Shown one piece after another: positions 35,175-44,377 of a stretch of DNA of 64,000 nucleotides. A program made the translations under genes and the position numbers. Origin of the DNA: Bufo bufo. Taxonomy: Eukaryota > Chordata > Amphibia > Anura > Bufonidae. The notes under the pieces were generated by a model. The model was not told the origin of the DNA and made no database searches. It saw only the letters and a program-made list of their open reading frames with translations. The stretch lies in NCBI RefSeq assembly GCF_905171765.1, contig NC_053391.1, positions 188,056,559-188,120,558 of the forward strand. The letters run 5' to 3'. Numbering within the stretch: the stretch's first letter is position 1; each line of letters starts with the position of its first letter.

Positions 35175-35695
35175 TATTAAAACTTATTTTCTTCCAAAAA
35201 TAATTCAAAACACAGAATGTTAGTCTTGGGACGACAGCTGTACACTTACGACCCAGCTTGTCACTTCCCCTTATATAACTATTAGACAAAACAACTTATC
35301 ATGCAAAACTTCTACAATTATCTTATTAAGAATCAAATCAAGCTGTTAAACCTTCTGTTTCCTAAACAGATCTTTTATGGGACTCCCTGAGCCCATTAAA
35401 GTGCACTTTCCTGGTTCTGGATTCCCTGAATCCTTTCTGTTCCCGGAACAGATTTTTTTACGGGGCTCCCGGAGCCCCCCTGAAGTGCACTTGTCTTATT
35501 ACCGGATTCCCTGAATCCTAAGGCAAAAACTCCCTGAGTTTATGCTTACTGTATCCCTGACACAGTACTTCGAAGTCTATCTAAGGGTCCCTTATGTACT
35601 TACTTGAATCGAGATGTGGTCAGTGCCCCTGGAATGGCCTAAAGGACAAAAATCTGTGTCTCTTCTTACCAAACATCAGGGATGACCTTCCCAAT
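35175..35695 (-). promoter_or_regulatory. ERV 5' leader with a run of short perfect hairpins
   Basis: The untranslated leader lies between the primer site and the gag ATG. At 35354-35542 it holds seven short dyads in a row: CTGTTTCCTAAACAG, GGGACTCCCTGAGCCC, GGATTCCCTGAATCC, TCTGTTCCCGGAACAGA, GGGGCTCCCGGAGCCCC, GGATTCCCTGAATCC and AAACTCCCTGAGTTT. Position suggests RNA packaging or dimerisation structures. The TTCNNNGAA cores also match STAT-type DNA sites. Both readings are inference. Confidence 0.5.
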
Positions 35696-35713
35696 TCCGG
35701 ACGAAAGCCCCCA
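35696..35713 (-). promoter_or_regulatory. ERV primer-binding site, tRNA-Pro-like
   Basis: Just inside the 5' LTR, after a three-base spacer, the minus strand reads TGGGGGCTTTCGTCCGGA. This is close to the complement of the 3' end of tRNA-Pro as used by many class I retroviruses, with small differences in the middle. A different isoacceptor cannot be excluded. Confidence 0.65.
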
Positions 35714-35716
35714 AAT

Positions 35717-36115
35717 TGTAAGGAATTATTCTTATCTTCCCCTGATGTGTACCCCAGGTACAAGACCTCGGTATTCAGCTTGATTTGATCCTTATCTGAC
35801 GCCAGAGAGAGCCATAATGAGATATGACACAGTGCTGTGCAATTATCAAAATGACTCTGAACTTTATTCTCCTTCTGACACATATATATAGTCCTAAATG
35901 ACGTGATGTTTAAGTTAAACAGTAACACATGTTTTTAGCCAGATAATTATCTTATCTTCTACCAGAGTCCAAGGCTATCTATATATACGAGAAAAACCTC
36001 TTAGTCATATGGACTTTGACCCATTACGTGTCCATGCTTATGTAATTAATGTATGGAACATGATGTAATATAAACTTATATAAAAATAGGTTTTGAACTG
36101 AAATAGAATCCTTCA
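35717..36115 (-). repeat. ERV 5' LTR (399 bp)
   Basis: Same structure as the 3' LTR: TG...CA ends, TATA-like box and AATAAAG signal in the minus direction. It is followed on the right by the CCCAC target duplication. It is 7 bp shorter than the 3' LTR because of the indel near 35855-35865. Confidence 0.93.
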
Positions 36116-36120
36116 CCCAC

Positions 36121-37440
36121 CTGTGTGTGATCTGATTCACTTTGAGAGTAGAGGCGATTGGAGCAAACACCCTTTTAAAGGTGGATAGCCGCAGAAGACA
36201 GGTCTGAAAATAGGGTAACCACCTGGTATAGGGCTGGTGTAGTGCCTGGTGTAGTGCCTGGAGCAAAGAGTACTTCGAAGTCTGGACATTTGTGGACATT
36301 TTCCCCTGTTTCCATTATGCAAAGTTAAAACGTCTTACTTTCTCTTGAAAGGGTTAACTTATACTGTTTATTACTGTATTACTGCTTTTTAGATGTTCGT
36401 TTCCACTGTCTGTGAGGCTCTGTGGAAAGGGTTAATAAATACTAAGAGATTTTTGGGACTTTGAATGAGAAGATGGTAATTTTCCACAGCTAACATAGGC
36501 TTTAAAGAAGAGCATGTTTTGGAGGGAACAGACTGACTGTCTGGTTTAGCTCTGTTGTTATGTCTGGAAAAACTGCTGTGTAATTATCATTGAGTATCCT
36601 TGAAACTCTAATGTAAGGCTACATGCAAACTGACATTTTTAACGGACGTTTATTTGACGGATGCCTTTCTGAGAGACGGACGTTAAAAATTGACCTATTC
36701 AATTGTATGGGGGCAGTCTGTCAGTGAAAAACGGACAAGATAGAACATGTTCTATTTTTTACGACTGTTTTTCACTGACAGTCAAAAAAACTGCCGTGTG
36801 AATAACCCCATAGACCACCATTGGTCTTAAAACAGACGTGTGATGGCCGTTAAAAAAATGTACATCACATGTCCGTGTGCATGTAGCCTAAGTCTATGAG
36901 AGACAGAAAGTGTTACAACGTATCTATTTGTGCTGAGCTTGTCCACGCCACCACTCTCACTAGAAGGTTTCCAGTCTAGTTAGAAAAGGTATATAAGGAA
37001 AGCAGTCAGAGCCCCTAGTGTTCTCCAGTGCTACAGAGTCCAGTCTGTATGAGTGATCAGAAGAAGATGCTGAGATTGGGAAGCTGGGCCACGGACCATG
37101 GGTCACTAGCCCCATGACCAACGAGCCACCTAGACTGCTGAGCTACAGACCTTGGGTCTCAAGCCTTTGGCCAGGGTACCATCCTTCTAAGAGAGAGAGG
37201 GACAGCTAGCTCAGGCCTTTCCTCAGCATCAACCCCTTTTTCTGCCAGGGAGGAGACTGGAGTAGCCAGCCCTATGCTTCGCCTGTATTGTTTTGCACTG
37301 GAATTTCTCCAGTAAAGAAGCATACTGGTTAACTGCAGACCATGACTCTCTAGACTTATTTCCCATTGGGGTCCACCATGCCTTACCATCACTGTGTCCG
37401 GGGGACCTAGCCTGGCGTTGAGGCCAACCCAAACCCGGCC
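36121..37440 (+). other. Possible LTR-like block, unclassified, split by a Harbinger MITE
   Basis: A non-coding stretch between the ERV and an L1 ORF1 fragment. Features suggesting an LTR in plus orientation are a TATA-like aggtatataagg near 36988, a CA end (acccggcca) at about 37437 where L1 coding sequence abruptly resumes, and a tcagtctgtatgag region about 60 bp after the TATA box. I could not find a matching TG start with a target duplication, so this is weak. No gene seen. Confidence 0.3.
36617..36888. mobile_element. Harbinger-type MITE, short (TAA target duplication)
   Basis: The ends GGCTACATGCAAACTGACAT and CATGTCCGTGTGCATGTAGCC (last 20 bases complementary with mismatches) are flanked by TAA at 36614-36616 and 36889-36891. 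The body pairs ggcagtctgtcagtgaaaaa with tttttcactgacagtc, giving a foldback of about 270 bp. No coding sequence. Confidence 0.8.
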
Positions 37441-37444
37441 ACTT

Positions 37445-37775
37445 CACTGGCAAAGAATGTGTTTCCATGCTGCTTGTAAAAGTTGTTCTTTCACATGAAA
37501 AAAGTGTCAATTCGGACACAGTCAGCTAGATGCTTTGGTTTGGTTACTGTATGAATTCTGTCTATGATGAGATCTGCTGCTGTATAGCGAGGGAGAAGAC
37601 CTTTAATAAGAGATAGCAAATATAGGCTGTTGTGGTAGAACTGATTATGGAACTACACGTAGTTTGACATTGTTTCACCGTGACCTATCTTCTAGGTCCG
37701 CAACTTTAGCTTTGAGAGCCTGTACATCTCTCTCTAAATCATAATGGCCATCAATAAGTTTATTATGTGAGGAGT
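37445..37775 (-). pseudogene. L1 (Tx1-like) ORF1 fragment
   Basis: Minus-strand reading of 37680-37770 is KLIDGHYDLERDVQALKAKV followed by ADLEDRSR, a coiled-coil heptad series ending in the RRM entry of L1 ORF1p. After a disrupted stretch it continues LLKGLLPRYTAADLIIDRIH and TVTKPKHLADCVRIDTFF (37490-37610), the ORF1p central domain. It is in the same orientation as, and 5' of, the ORF2 pieces at 26352-29850, consistent with one L1 split by later insertions. Confidence 0.75.
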
Positions 37776-37994
37776 AGTGTTGAGCGATTTGCAAGTTCGG
37801 CGTTCGGATTATCTAAAAATTCTGTAATGGATTCCGTTACCACGGACCATAATTTTATGATGCCATGCACCACGGAAGCCTATAAGAGGCATTCCATATT
37901 GTATTCCATCATAATAGAAGTCTATGGCCCGCAGTCTATAGCCTATTATGACGGAAAGCACAATTGTGAATTAATGACAACTTTTTCTTAATCT
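37776..37994. repeat. Fragment of an anuran-type AGTGTTGAGCGA repeat
   Basis: Starts gagtagtgttgagcgattt and contains accacggaccataattttat followed by inverted echoes (ccatcataatagaagtctat, ctattatgacgg). A matching inverted terminus, tcgattcactcaacacc, occurs at 44082-44100, suggesting the two ends of a MITE-like family. Exact ends are not defined. No gene. Confidence 0.45.
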
Positions 37995-38292
37995 CCAGGC
38001 CTCCCAGGATATCTTATGTTTAGATGCTGCTGAGGTATTTGATAGCGTTGAGTGGGGTTACCTGCAAGCTGTCTTGGAGAGAATGGGCTTCGGTTCATCT
38101 TTCATTCATTGGGTGAAACTCCAGTATGTAGCCCCTGTAGCTAGAATTAGAGTGAACAATGCTTTATTGAATCCCTTCCCACTTGGGCAGGGCACCCGTT
38201 ATCTTCTCTCGCCATTGCTATTTGCACTGGCAATTGAGCCCTTGGATGCCATTTTAAGATCTTCTCTAGATATTTGGGGTAAATATTCCTAG
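37995..38292 (+). pseudogene. L1 (Tx1-like) ORF2 reverse transcriptase fragment
   Basis: Plus-strand translation reads LDAAEVFDSVEWGYLQAVLE (RT motif A, with the catalytic Asp-rich start degenerate), then GFGSSFIHWVKLQY, VNNALLNPFPLGQGTR and LSPLLFALAIEPLDAIL (motif B region and after). The YADD box is not reached: the frame ends at 38290 where a SINE begins. It is in the opposite orientation to the neighbouring L1. Confidence 0.82.
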
Positions 38293-38329
38293 AGAGGAAT
38301 GAGTATCACTTCATGCGGATGTAATGTCT

Positions 38330-38484
38330 CACAGGGACTCAAAGCGCAGGGAGAATTGTGTGGATGGGGCAACTCCCTGGATATTCAGTGCCACGCAAAC
38401 ACAGGGAGAACATACAAACTCGAACTCAGGACTCCAGCGCTGCAAGGCACCAGTGCTAAATACTGAGCCACCGTGCATCTGTTT
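38330..38484 (-). repeat. tRNA-derived SINE fragment
   Basis: The minus strand begins GCACGGTGGCTCAGTATTTA (A-box-like TGGCTCAGTA) and continues gcaccggtgccttgcagcgc-style sequence to gagttcgagttt (B-box-like), then tatgttctccctgtgtttgc. This is the head and body order of the widespread vertebrate tRNA-SINEs. Not a tRNA gene: the cloverleaf is broken and the tail is SINE body. Confidence 0.65.
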
Positions 38485-38870
38485 GGACCCACCCCTGCTT
38501 TTGGCTTGCAAATCATAATCAAATCCGGATGTAAAATACTGACCATGTAATAGAGGCCTCATGCTCAATTTGCATGAGTTTTGGCCATTTGCGTCTGAAA
38601 TGTATTTCTATTCAGATGGAAAAGAAGTCCTGCATGCAGGACTTTAATGGCCTCTATCACACAGTCAGTATTTGGTCAGTTTTTTTGCATCAGTATTTCA
38701 TCAATATTGGTAGGGCAAAAACAGGAGTGGGTCCAAAACAGAGATAACATGTGATGGAAATATTTGCATGTGTTCTGGACCTACTCCTGCTTTTGGCTTT
38801 CAAATCATGATCAAACCCTGATGCAAAATACTGACCATCTGATAGAGGCCTTATGGACACTCAAACGACA
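38485..38870. repeat. Inverted/direct repeat cluster (MITE-like)
   Basis: A block with ctgcttttggctttcaaatc and aaaatactgaccatctgata followed by gaggcc occurs at 38490-38555 and 38770-38850. Its inverse (ggcctctatcacacagtcag, aaaacaggagtgggtcc) lies at 38650-38735. The arrangement is foldback-like with GAGGCC ends, but no clean target duplication is visible. Confidence 0.45.
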
Positions 38871-38877
38871 GGACGCT

Positions 38878-38922
38878 TTTTTTTTGTTATTTTTTTGTTA
38901 TTTTTTTGTTATTTTTTTGTTC
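38878..38922. repeat. (TTTTTTTGTTA)n microsatellite
   Basis: Four tandem copies of ttttttgttat / ttttttgtt. Simple repeat, no gene. Confidence 0.85.
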
Positions 38923-39628
38923 TGACAGATCAGAAGAACAGAAAAATAAACGATGATGACAATAAAATAGCCAAACAGAGACACTAGTGTCCCCGTAACA
39001 GACTGGTGAGGGTGGCCACAGCATGAAGAGTCACAATAGTGGCCCTGGAACAGAGTGGGGAGTAGGGGGCAGTGACAGCAGTGACACTAACAGCACAAGA
39101 TCGTGGCAGATCATAGTAGGAGCAGATGGCAGTACAGGCAGCTGGCGTGTGGTATCAAGTGGGTGGCAGCATCGGAATAGTGGCAGCAGAACATGGGCAG
39201 AAGTAACGGGCCATTTGTCACAATGTTGTGGTGATTACTGCCAGAATGATCTAGTATGTTGCATCAGGCACCGGTGTCTGGAAATCCTGGTTGATCTATG
39301 CCTGATTCATCTTTGTAAAGGTTAGTCTCTCAACATTTTGCGTTAAAAGGCGAGTTCTCTTTGGGGTAATTATGTCACACACTAAACACCAGCTCTGATG
39401 CCACACTACTGGTCGGGCAGGAAAGCTTGCCCAGGGCAAACTCGGCCAGTTGCGGCCACAATTCAAGTTTGGCTGCCCATTAGTACAGGGGATGTTGGAT
39501 CTGAGGTGACAGGATGCAGTCCAAGTATGCCACCACCTGCTGGTTCAGGTTCTGCTCCATGTTCTGCTGCTGCTGGGTGGTTTCTTTGGTAGGCAGGTGA
39601 AGAAAAGTGCTCATCAGAGACTCAGGAC

Positions 39629-40401
39629 TTAAAGGGTTTCTATCACTTCGTATGCCATAATTAGCTCTCAGACACTAGCGATCCGCTAGTGTCTGCTCTG
39701 GCCAACCATCCTAATATAAGAGCTTTTTGGGCAGCCGTTTTGCTAAAAAAATAACTTTTATAAATATGCTAATGAGCCTCTAGGTGCTATGTGGGCGTCA
39801 TTAGCACCTAGAGGCTCCGTCTACCTTCATACACAGCCACCGCCCAGCGCGTCCCTCCAGCCCGCCCATCTCCTGATGAATGCGATCCTCTGTGTGACGC
39901 AACGAACGAATTCTCGCGCATGCGCCGTGCGCGGCTGTATTCGGCGCATGCGCAGAGAATGTCTGACCGCTTGCCTGCTCAGACATCTCCACTGCGCCTG
40001 CGCCGATGACGTCATAGTGCTCCAAGGAACAGGCGCAGTGGAGATGTCTGAGCAGGGAAGCCGTCAGACATTCTCTGCGCATGCGCCGAATACAGCCGCG
40101 CACGGCGCATGCGCGAGAATTCGTCCGTTGCGTCACACGGAGGATCGCATTCATCAGGAGATGGGCGGGCTGGAGGGACGCGCTGGGCGGTGGCTGTGTA
40201 TGAAGGTAGACGGAGCCTCTAGGTGCTAATGACGCCCACATAGCACCTAGAGGCTCATTTGCATATTTATAAAAGTTATTTTTTTAGCAAAACGGCTGCC
40301 CAAAAAGCTCTTATATTAGGATGGTTGGCCAGAGCAGACACTAGCGGATCGCTAGTGTCTGAGAGCTAATTATGGCATATGAAGTGATAGAAACCCTTTA
40401 A
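39629..40401. mobile_element. Near-perfect palindromic piggyBac-like MITE
   Basis: TTAA at 39629-39632 and 40398-40401. The ends AGGGTTTCTATCACTTC and its inverse complement open a foldback with arms of about 380 bp that match almost perfectly. The centre, near 40015, carries TGACGTCA (40007-40014), a full CRE site. Because of the symmetry, 146-codon ORFs with nearly identical proteins appear on both strands (39789-40229 plus, 39801-40241 minus); these are structural artefacts. Multiple gcgcatgcgc blocks occur in each arm. Confidence 0.9.
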
Positions 40402-41273
40402 GTTGCTACTGATGGAGCTGGTGCTGCTCCTGCCCCCCTCCAGCAGTCGTGGAAGTGGAGCGTGAGCTCAGATGATCCCCCCCCCCCCCTGGTTAGACCT
40501 TCATGAGGATGGACGATGGGGTGCGTATGCAGCGACCAACCAACTGCAAAGGATATCTGAGTTTTTCATCCCTCTCAGAAGGTGTAAAAAAGGCCCCCAT
40601 TCTGGACCAGTAGCAAGGGTCTAAAATTGTGGAGATAATGCAGCTGTCACTATGCAAGCAACTCAGCACGCATCTGGATATTTGCGCAAGGGACTCGAAG
40701 GGACTTCCTGCCTCCATCTTTACTACATACTGCCAAGATCTGTCGGGGTAATCTGCATCTTCTTTTTCATTGCCCTCTAGCTCCTCATGCTCTTCCTGAT
40801 CCTCTCCTGTCGCTTGTGCAGATAAACCACCTAGTTCTATATAGAATTCCTGGGTGTTTATGTCCTAATCCTCCACCTGTGCCTGTTCAGCCTCCAAAGG
40901 GCTCAGGCGACCTTGAGATGTAGGCGCCACGTCTTCTTTCCCCTCGCCAGATTTATCCGCATCCCCTCCGGGACGTGAAGGAGTAGAATGACATAATTCA
41001 TCCCCTAGTCCTGGCGACTGACAAATAAAGTGGCCCTCTCAAAGGGCCTAGGCAAACGGCAGGTATCATGCATGAGCTGCCAACAGGGAGTAGCCCTGTC
41101 TGTCTGCATCATCAAGAAATTGGTCACAGGTTTCCTCTGCTCATACAGTCGGTCCAACATGTGGAGGGTGGAGTTCCAACATGTGGAAATGTCGCATATG
41201 AAGTGATGTAGGGGAACACCATTCTGCCTTTTCAGCTAATGGAGGGTGTGTTTTGCACAGTTTACCAGTATCC

Positions 41274-41781
41274 CCAGGCTGACCAAGTGCAGAATGCCGT
41301 GATTGAAAATCCACCACCTCCACCCCCAGACGAAGGTACGCCGAAACGCGCGTTTGGGTTGGTGCCATCCTGGAGGAGACGCAACATGGGTAATTGTTCC
41401 ATGTCCTTTGATCATATATGACATGTTTGCATTTGCACTTTATTATTTAATGTATTATATATATGACGTGTTTGCATTTGCACTTTATCCTCCAATGTAT
41501 TATACAGATGGATTTATATATGGACATGTATCCGCTGTGTTTATCCTCCAGTGATGTCGTCTTTTCTTTTCTCCTGCACCATACTTTCTTTTAATCCCGT
41601 TTGTCAATTCATGTAATTTTTGTAATAAAGCAATAATATCATAAGCGGTCTGGCAGTCTTTGTAGGTTTTGTATTGTGGTAGTTTGCCATAGGCTTATGC
41701 CAGTTAATTACTCTTTAGTAATTATTCCCTGGTTGGGGTATATATTGGTTCCAGGCTGACCAAGTGCAGAATGCCGTGATT
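41274..41781 (+). mobile_element. 446-bp insertion with 31-bp direct flanks and hammerhead-like core
   Basis: The hAT sequence ccaggctgaccaagtgcaga followed by atgccgtgatt occurs at 41274-41304 and again at 41751-41781. The 446 bp between are unrelated to the hAT gene, so this looks like an insertion with a long target duplication. The insert begins with a hammerhead-ribozyme-like core and ends near a ttgtaataaagcaataatat A-rich zone. A Penelope-like retroelement origin would fit the ribozyme-like start. The class is inferred. Confidence 0.5.
41316..41362 (+). ncRNA. Degenerate hammerhead-ribozyme-like motif
   Basis: Order seen: CCACCC (stem I 5'), CAGACGA (41327-41333; the consensus is CUGANGA, so the second base is off), a short stem II AGGTACGCC, GAAA (41343-41346), CGCGCG as minimal stem III, then TTT and GGGTTGG pairing back to CCACCC. 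Penelope-like elements are known to carry hammerheads with this layout. The CAGA change and a TTT in place of a GUC cleavage triplet argue that this copy is inactive. Confidence 0.4.
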
Positions 41782-42250
41782 TGCATAGGTGGTATGCTGG
41801 AGGACCACTCTGAACATTGGCGCAGAAATCCCACTATTATAAAGCGGAGGCGACATTGCCATCACCTGGCCAAGTTGCTGGTGTGTCTGGGCTGGAACCA
41901 CATTTATCCAGTGGGCTGTAAAGGACATATATTTTCCTTGGCCATTGTTATGGCTCCACACTTCAACACTGGCAACACTACCAGACACCACAGGTTCAAG
42001 GACTGGCCCACCTTCTGCTCAACATATGTGTGCAGGGCTGGTACTGTTTTTTTAAAGAAGTAGACGGCTTGGGACTATCCACCTTGGGTGGGCAAAATCC
42101 AACATTAGCACCCTGACCGCGCTTCACTTTCTGCCCACATATCCTGCATACCGCCACGCTAAACAAATCCAGCAACTTGATAAAAAATTCCCACACTGAT
42201 GAATATGGCATTTTACCCTAAAACACTCCATGCTGACTGCCTGTTGCTGC

Positions 42251-42576
42251 CTTTATGAACCCGTGCACTGCTAGTTGTTTCCGGACAGGTAGGTTTCTGG
42301 GCAGCAGACGGTCTACCCCGGGCGCAATTGGCTTGAGATCTCCCACTGCTTCCACGCTGCCACCCTGCTGCTGTCTCATAGGCCTACTGCCATCCTCACC
42401 CCTGATAATGATGATGCCCCATCTTCATCTGGCTCCCACATGCAATCAGCTACATCATCATCCACTAATGTCTGTTTGTCACTTATATGATGAAGTGGAG
42501 AACCGCACTCAATTCGATGGACTCTGGTGCCAATCAAGGGCTGAAATCAGCCAATGTACATGCAGTGAAATTGAGG
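42251..42576. other. Spacer with no clear gene, possible hAT leader
   Basis: No conserved frame. The minus strand could encode an acidic stretch (DCMWEPDEDGAS) like the N-terminal tails of ZBED-type hAT proteins, but stops interrupt it. Listed as unassigned. Confidence 0.3.
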
Positions 42577-43260
42577 CAGACAGATTTTTTTAGTGTTGCA
42601 ATTAAATTATTTATTTAGTTTCGCAGTCGTTTCATCCAATGGCCCAATAGTTATCTTCAAGGTACAAACAGAATATCAAGACCGGACTTTTCGGTCACAT
42701 CAAACCTTCATCAGCGGTCACATTTTTTATCTGCAATCATATACAATAAAGGAGATGAGCTGGAGTAAAGCCACTGGAAAATTCATAGTGGATGCATTCA
42801 ATAATATAAAGATATATATAAAAAACTATCCGACATATTGTTAGATATACAGGGAAAACGACACAAGTGCAAGTCCACAGGTACAATGGAAGGGAACTAC
42901 ATAAAAAAATATATATAATCCAGATTTCATATAATACATAAAGTATTAGTATAGATTAGGGCTTGTTGAAGGAGAGTTATGGAGAAGAGTATATATAGGA
43001 TAATGATGGATGGATGTAGTCAGGACGCACCACACAAATGGATCTTCTATATAGGCCATCTGTATTAGTGTGTGCGGTCCACACTGATCAAAAGTTTGGA
43101 GCAAACGGTATGTTACAATGTATTTACAATTAATACATGTTCGGAGCTTAAAGGAAGAATGCTCATTTTCAAGATCATAAATAGTTTGTAGGTTGCTGAA
43201 TACATACATCCGAGTAGTACATATAGGATATCTCAAAGGACAATGCTCTGCTAAAAGTTG
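42577..43260 (-). repeat. Penelope-like or unknown retroelement tail with hammerhead-like core
   Basis: The minus strand carries CTGATGA (42714-42708) and GAAA (42692-42689) in hammerhead order within a 40-base hairpin closed by gaccg / cggtc. The block also has tandem ~85-bp units from about 43110 onward (ctgaatacat ... gtacat ... tatcaaag ... gttgtct). No protein frame longer than about 110 codons and none recognisable. Boundaries approximate. Confidence 0.4.
42680..42720 (-). ncRNA. Hammerhead-ribozyme-like motif with consensus CTGATGA and GAAA
   Basis: Minus strand: stem I strand TGACCG, then CTGATGA, a short stem II closed by GGT/ACC, then GAAA, then AGTC followed by CGGTC, which pairs with the first strand. 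The catalytic boxes are exact and a GUC triplet precedes stem I, but almost nothing is left for stem III. Self-cleavage as a monomer is therefore doubtful; a dimeric or degenerate form is possible. Confidence 0.4.
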
Positions 43261-43270
43261 TCTGCAGGTA

Positions 43271-43610
43271 GCTGAATACATATATTAAAGTGGTACATGC
43301 TGGGTACATCAAAAGAGACTGCTTTGCTAAGAGTTGTCTATAAGTTGATGAACATATTTATCCTGAGTAATACATGCTGGGTATATCAAAGAATTATTCT
43401 CTGTTATCAGTTGTCCATTGATTGCTGAATTATTCAGATATACTGTGTGTATTTAGCAATCACTGGACAACTGATAACAGAGTATCATTCTTTGATATAC
43501 CCAGCATGTATTACTCAGGATAAATATGTTCATCAACTTATAGACAACTCTTAGCAAAGCAGTCTCTTTTGATGTACCCAGCATGTACCACTTTAATATA
43601 TGTATTCAGC
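43271..43610. repeat. Palindrome with ~160-bp arms
   Basis: The left arm (43271-43428) starts gctgaatacatatattaaag and the right arm (43450-43610) ends with its complement. The spacer of about 20 bp contains tattcagatatactgtgtgt. Each arm is itself made of two ~80-bp related units, so the palindrome seems to have formed from the tandem series lying to its left (43110-43270). Arms are about 95% identical by eye. Confidence 0.85.
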
Positions 43611-43619
43611 TGTTGAGAC

Positions 43620-44183
43620 TAAGTCTGATGCACAGTAAGTCTATGCATAACACAACAGATTAAGAATGAATGGCACAGCAGTGGAACAAGATGCACAGGG
43701 AGATTACACGAAGCCTGCACTGTCCCTGGAGTCTCCCTGTGCTCTCCCTACAGTGTCTGAAAACACTTACTACACTGTCACTATCCAATATTCTACTAAA
43801 ACACTGTCCCTAGCACTTGCCACGTCTCTCCCTATGCTCAGTTCACAGTCAAATGGCAGAGACTGGGCGGGATTAGGCTTTTTATAGGGCTGTAACATCA
43901 CAGGGGATGGCTAACTGCTGACGGGCTGGCTGCACGGCATTATGGGTCATATCTCCTTCCCGGGCTTCATACTTTCACTTTAGGGAAAAAAAATCGATTC
44001 GTTATAACGAAGCGAGAGGAAATTTGGATTCGTGGCAAATAGAAGTTTCCCTGAATTTCGGATCAAATTCAATTCATTTAACTTCGATTCACTCAACACC
44101 AAGTGATGGCTCTTGGAAGGCTGGGAGAAAAAAACTAAGATGTGAAAAATGAAAATTGTCCTTACGGTGTTAATAGGAGGCTA
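43620..44183. other. Repeat-derived spacer, no gene
   Basis: Contains a segment with ctgtccctggagtctccctg and agcacttgccacgtctctcc, then a terminus tcgattcactcaacacc at 44082-44100 that mirrors the agtgttgagcgat start at 37782. The last ~75 bp (44106-44183) continue at 47208 across hAT element E1. No coding features. Confidence 0.4.
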
Positions 44184-44377
44184 CAGAGGCGGCTCTTCCA
44201 TTAGGCCACTTAGGCCACCGCCTAAGGCCTCGCGCTGGTGGGGGCCTCGCTCTGGCTCCCACCCGACACCGCCACAAGTACTTGCGGCAGTGTCGGGTGG
44301 GAGCGTCCTTAGGTCAAAACATTCCAGGCCCCGAATGCTATTCCCCACGCCCCTTGTACTTGTCTGTCCACTAATCT

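Larger units (their letters stand above)
29851..36115 (-). mobile_element. Class I endogenous retrovirus, complete LTR-to-LTR but defective
   Basis: Two LTRs (29851-30256 and 35717-36115) bound the element, and CCCAC is duplicated at 29846-29850 and 36116-36120. The reading direction is minus: 5' LTR on the right, then a tRNA-Pro-like primer site, leader, a gag start, an ORF-less block, pol remnants, env remnants, a polypurine tract and the 3' LTR. The TM protein cysteine pattern and the primer site point to a gamma/epsilon-type (class I) retrovirus. Every gene is truncated, shifted or stopped, whereas the LTRs are nearly identical. It is inserted in an L1 fragment. Confidence 0.9.
38940..42250 (-). 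pseudogene. hAT-family (ZBED-like) transposase, decayed and interrupted
   Basis: Minus-strand pieces appear in the right order for a hAT transposase. A BED zinc-finger start (SSVWEFFIKLLDLFSVAVCR with CRICGQK) lies at 41996-42211, with the distal His pair lost. SVEVWSHNNGQGKYMSFTAHW is at 41850-41960, the RNase-H-like core start. A WNSTLHMLDRLYEQRKP block lies at 41125-41185. TILDPCYWSRMGAFF, the LDPR-like motif, is at 40560-40620. The C-terminal dimerisation region (LELWPQLAEFALGKLSCPTS, then PKRTRLLTQNVERLTF) is at 39310-39475. Stops and frameshifts are frequent. A TTAA MITE (39629-40401) and a 446-bp insertion (41305-41750) interrupt it. No intact element ends were found. Confidence 0.75.

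Noticed and set aside
38330..38484. Possible tRNA gene (A and B box-like sequences)
   Set aside because: The cloverleaf is not completed and the sequence continues into a SINE body; better explained as a tRNA-derived SINE.
39789..40241. Two 146-codon ORFs on opposite strands encoding nearly the same protein
   Set aside because: Mirror images produced by the TTAA palindrome; no family resemblance and no other evidence for translation.
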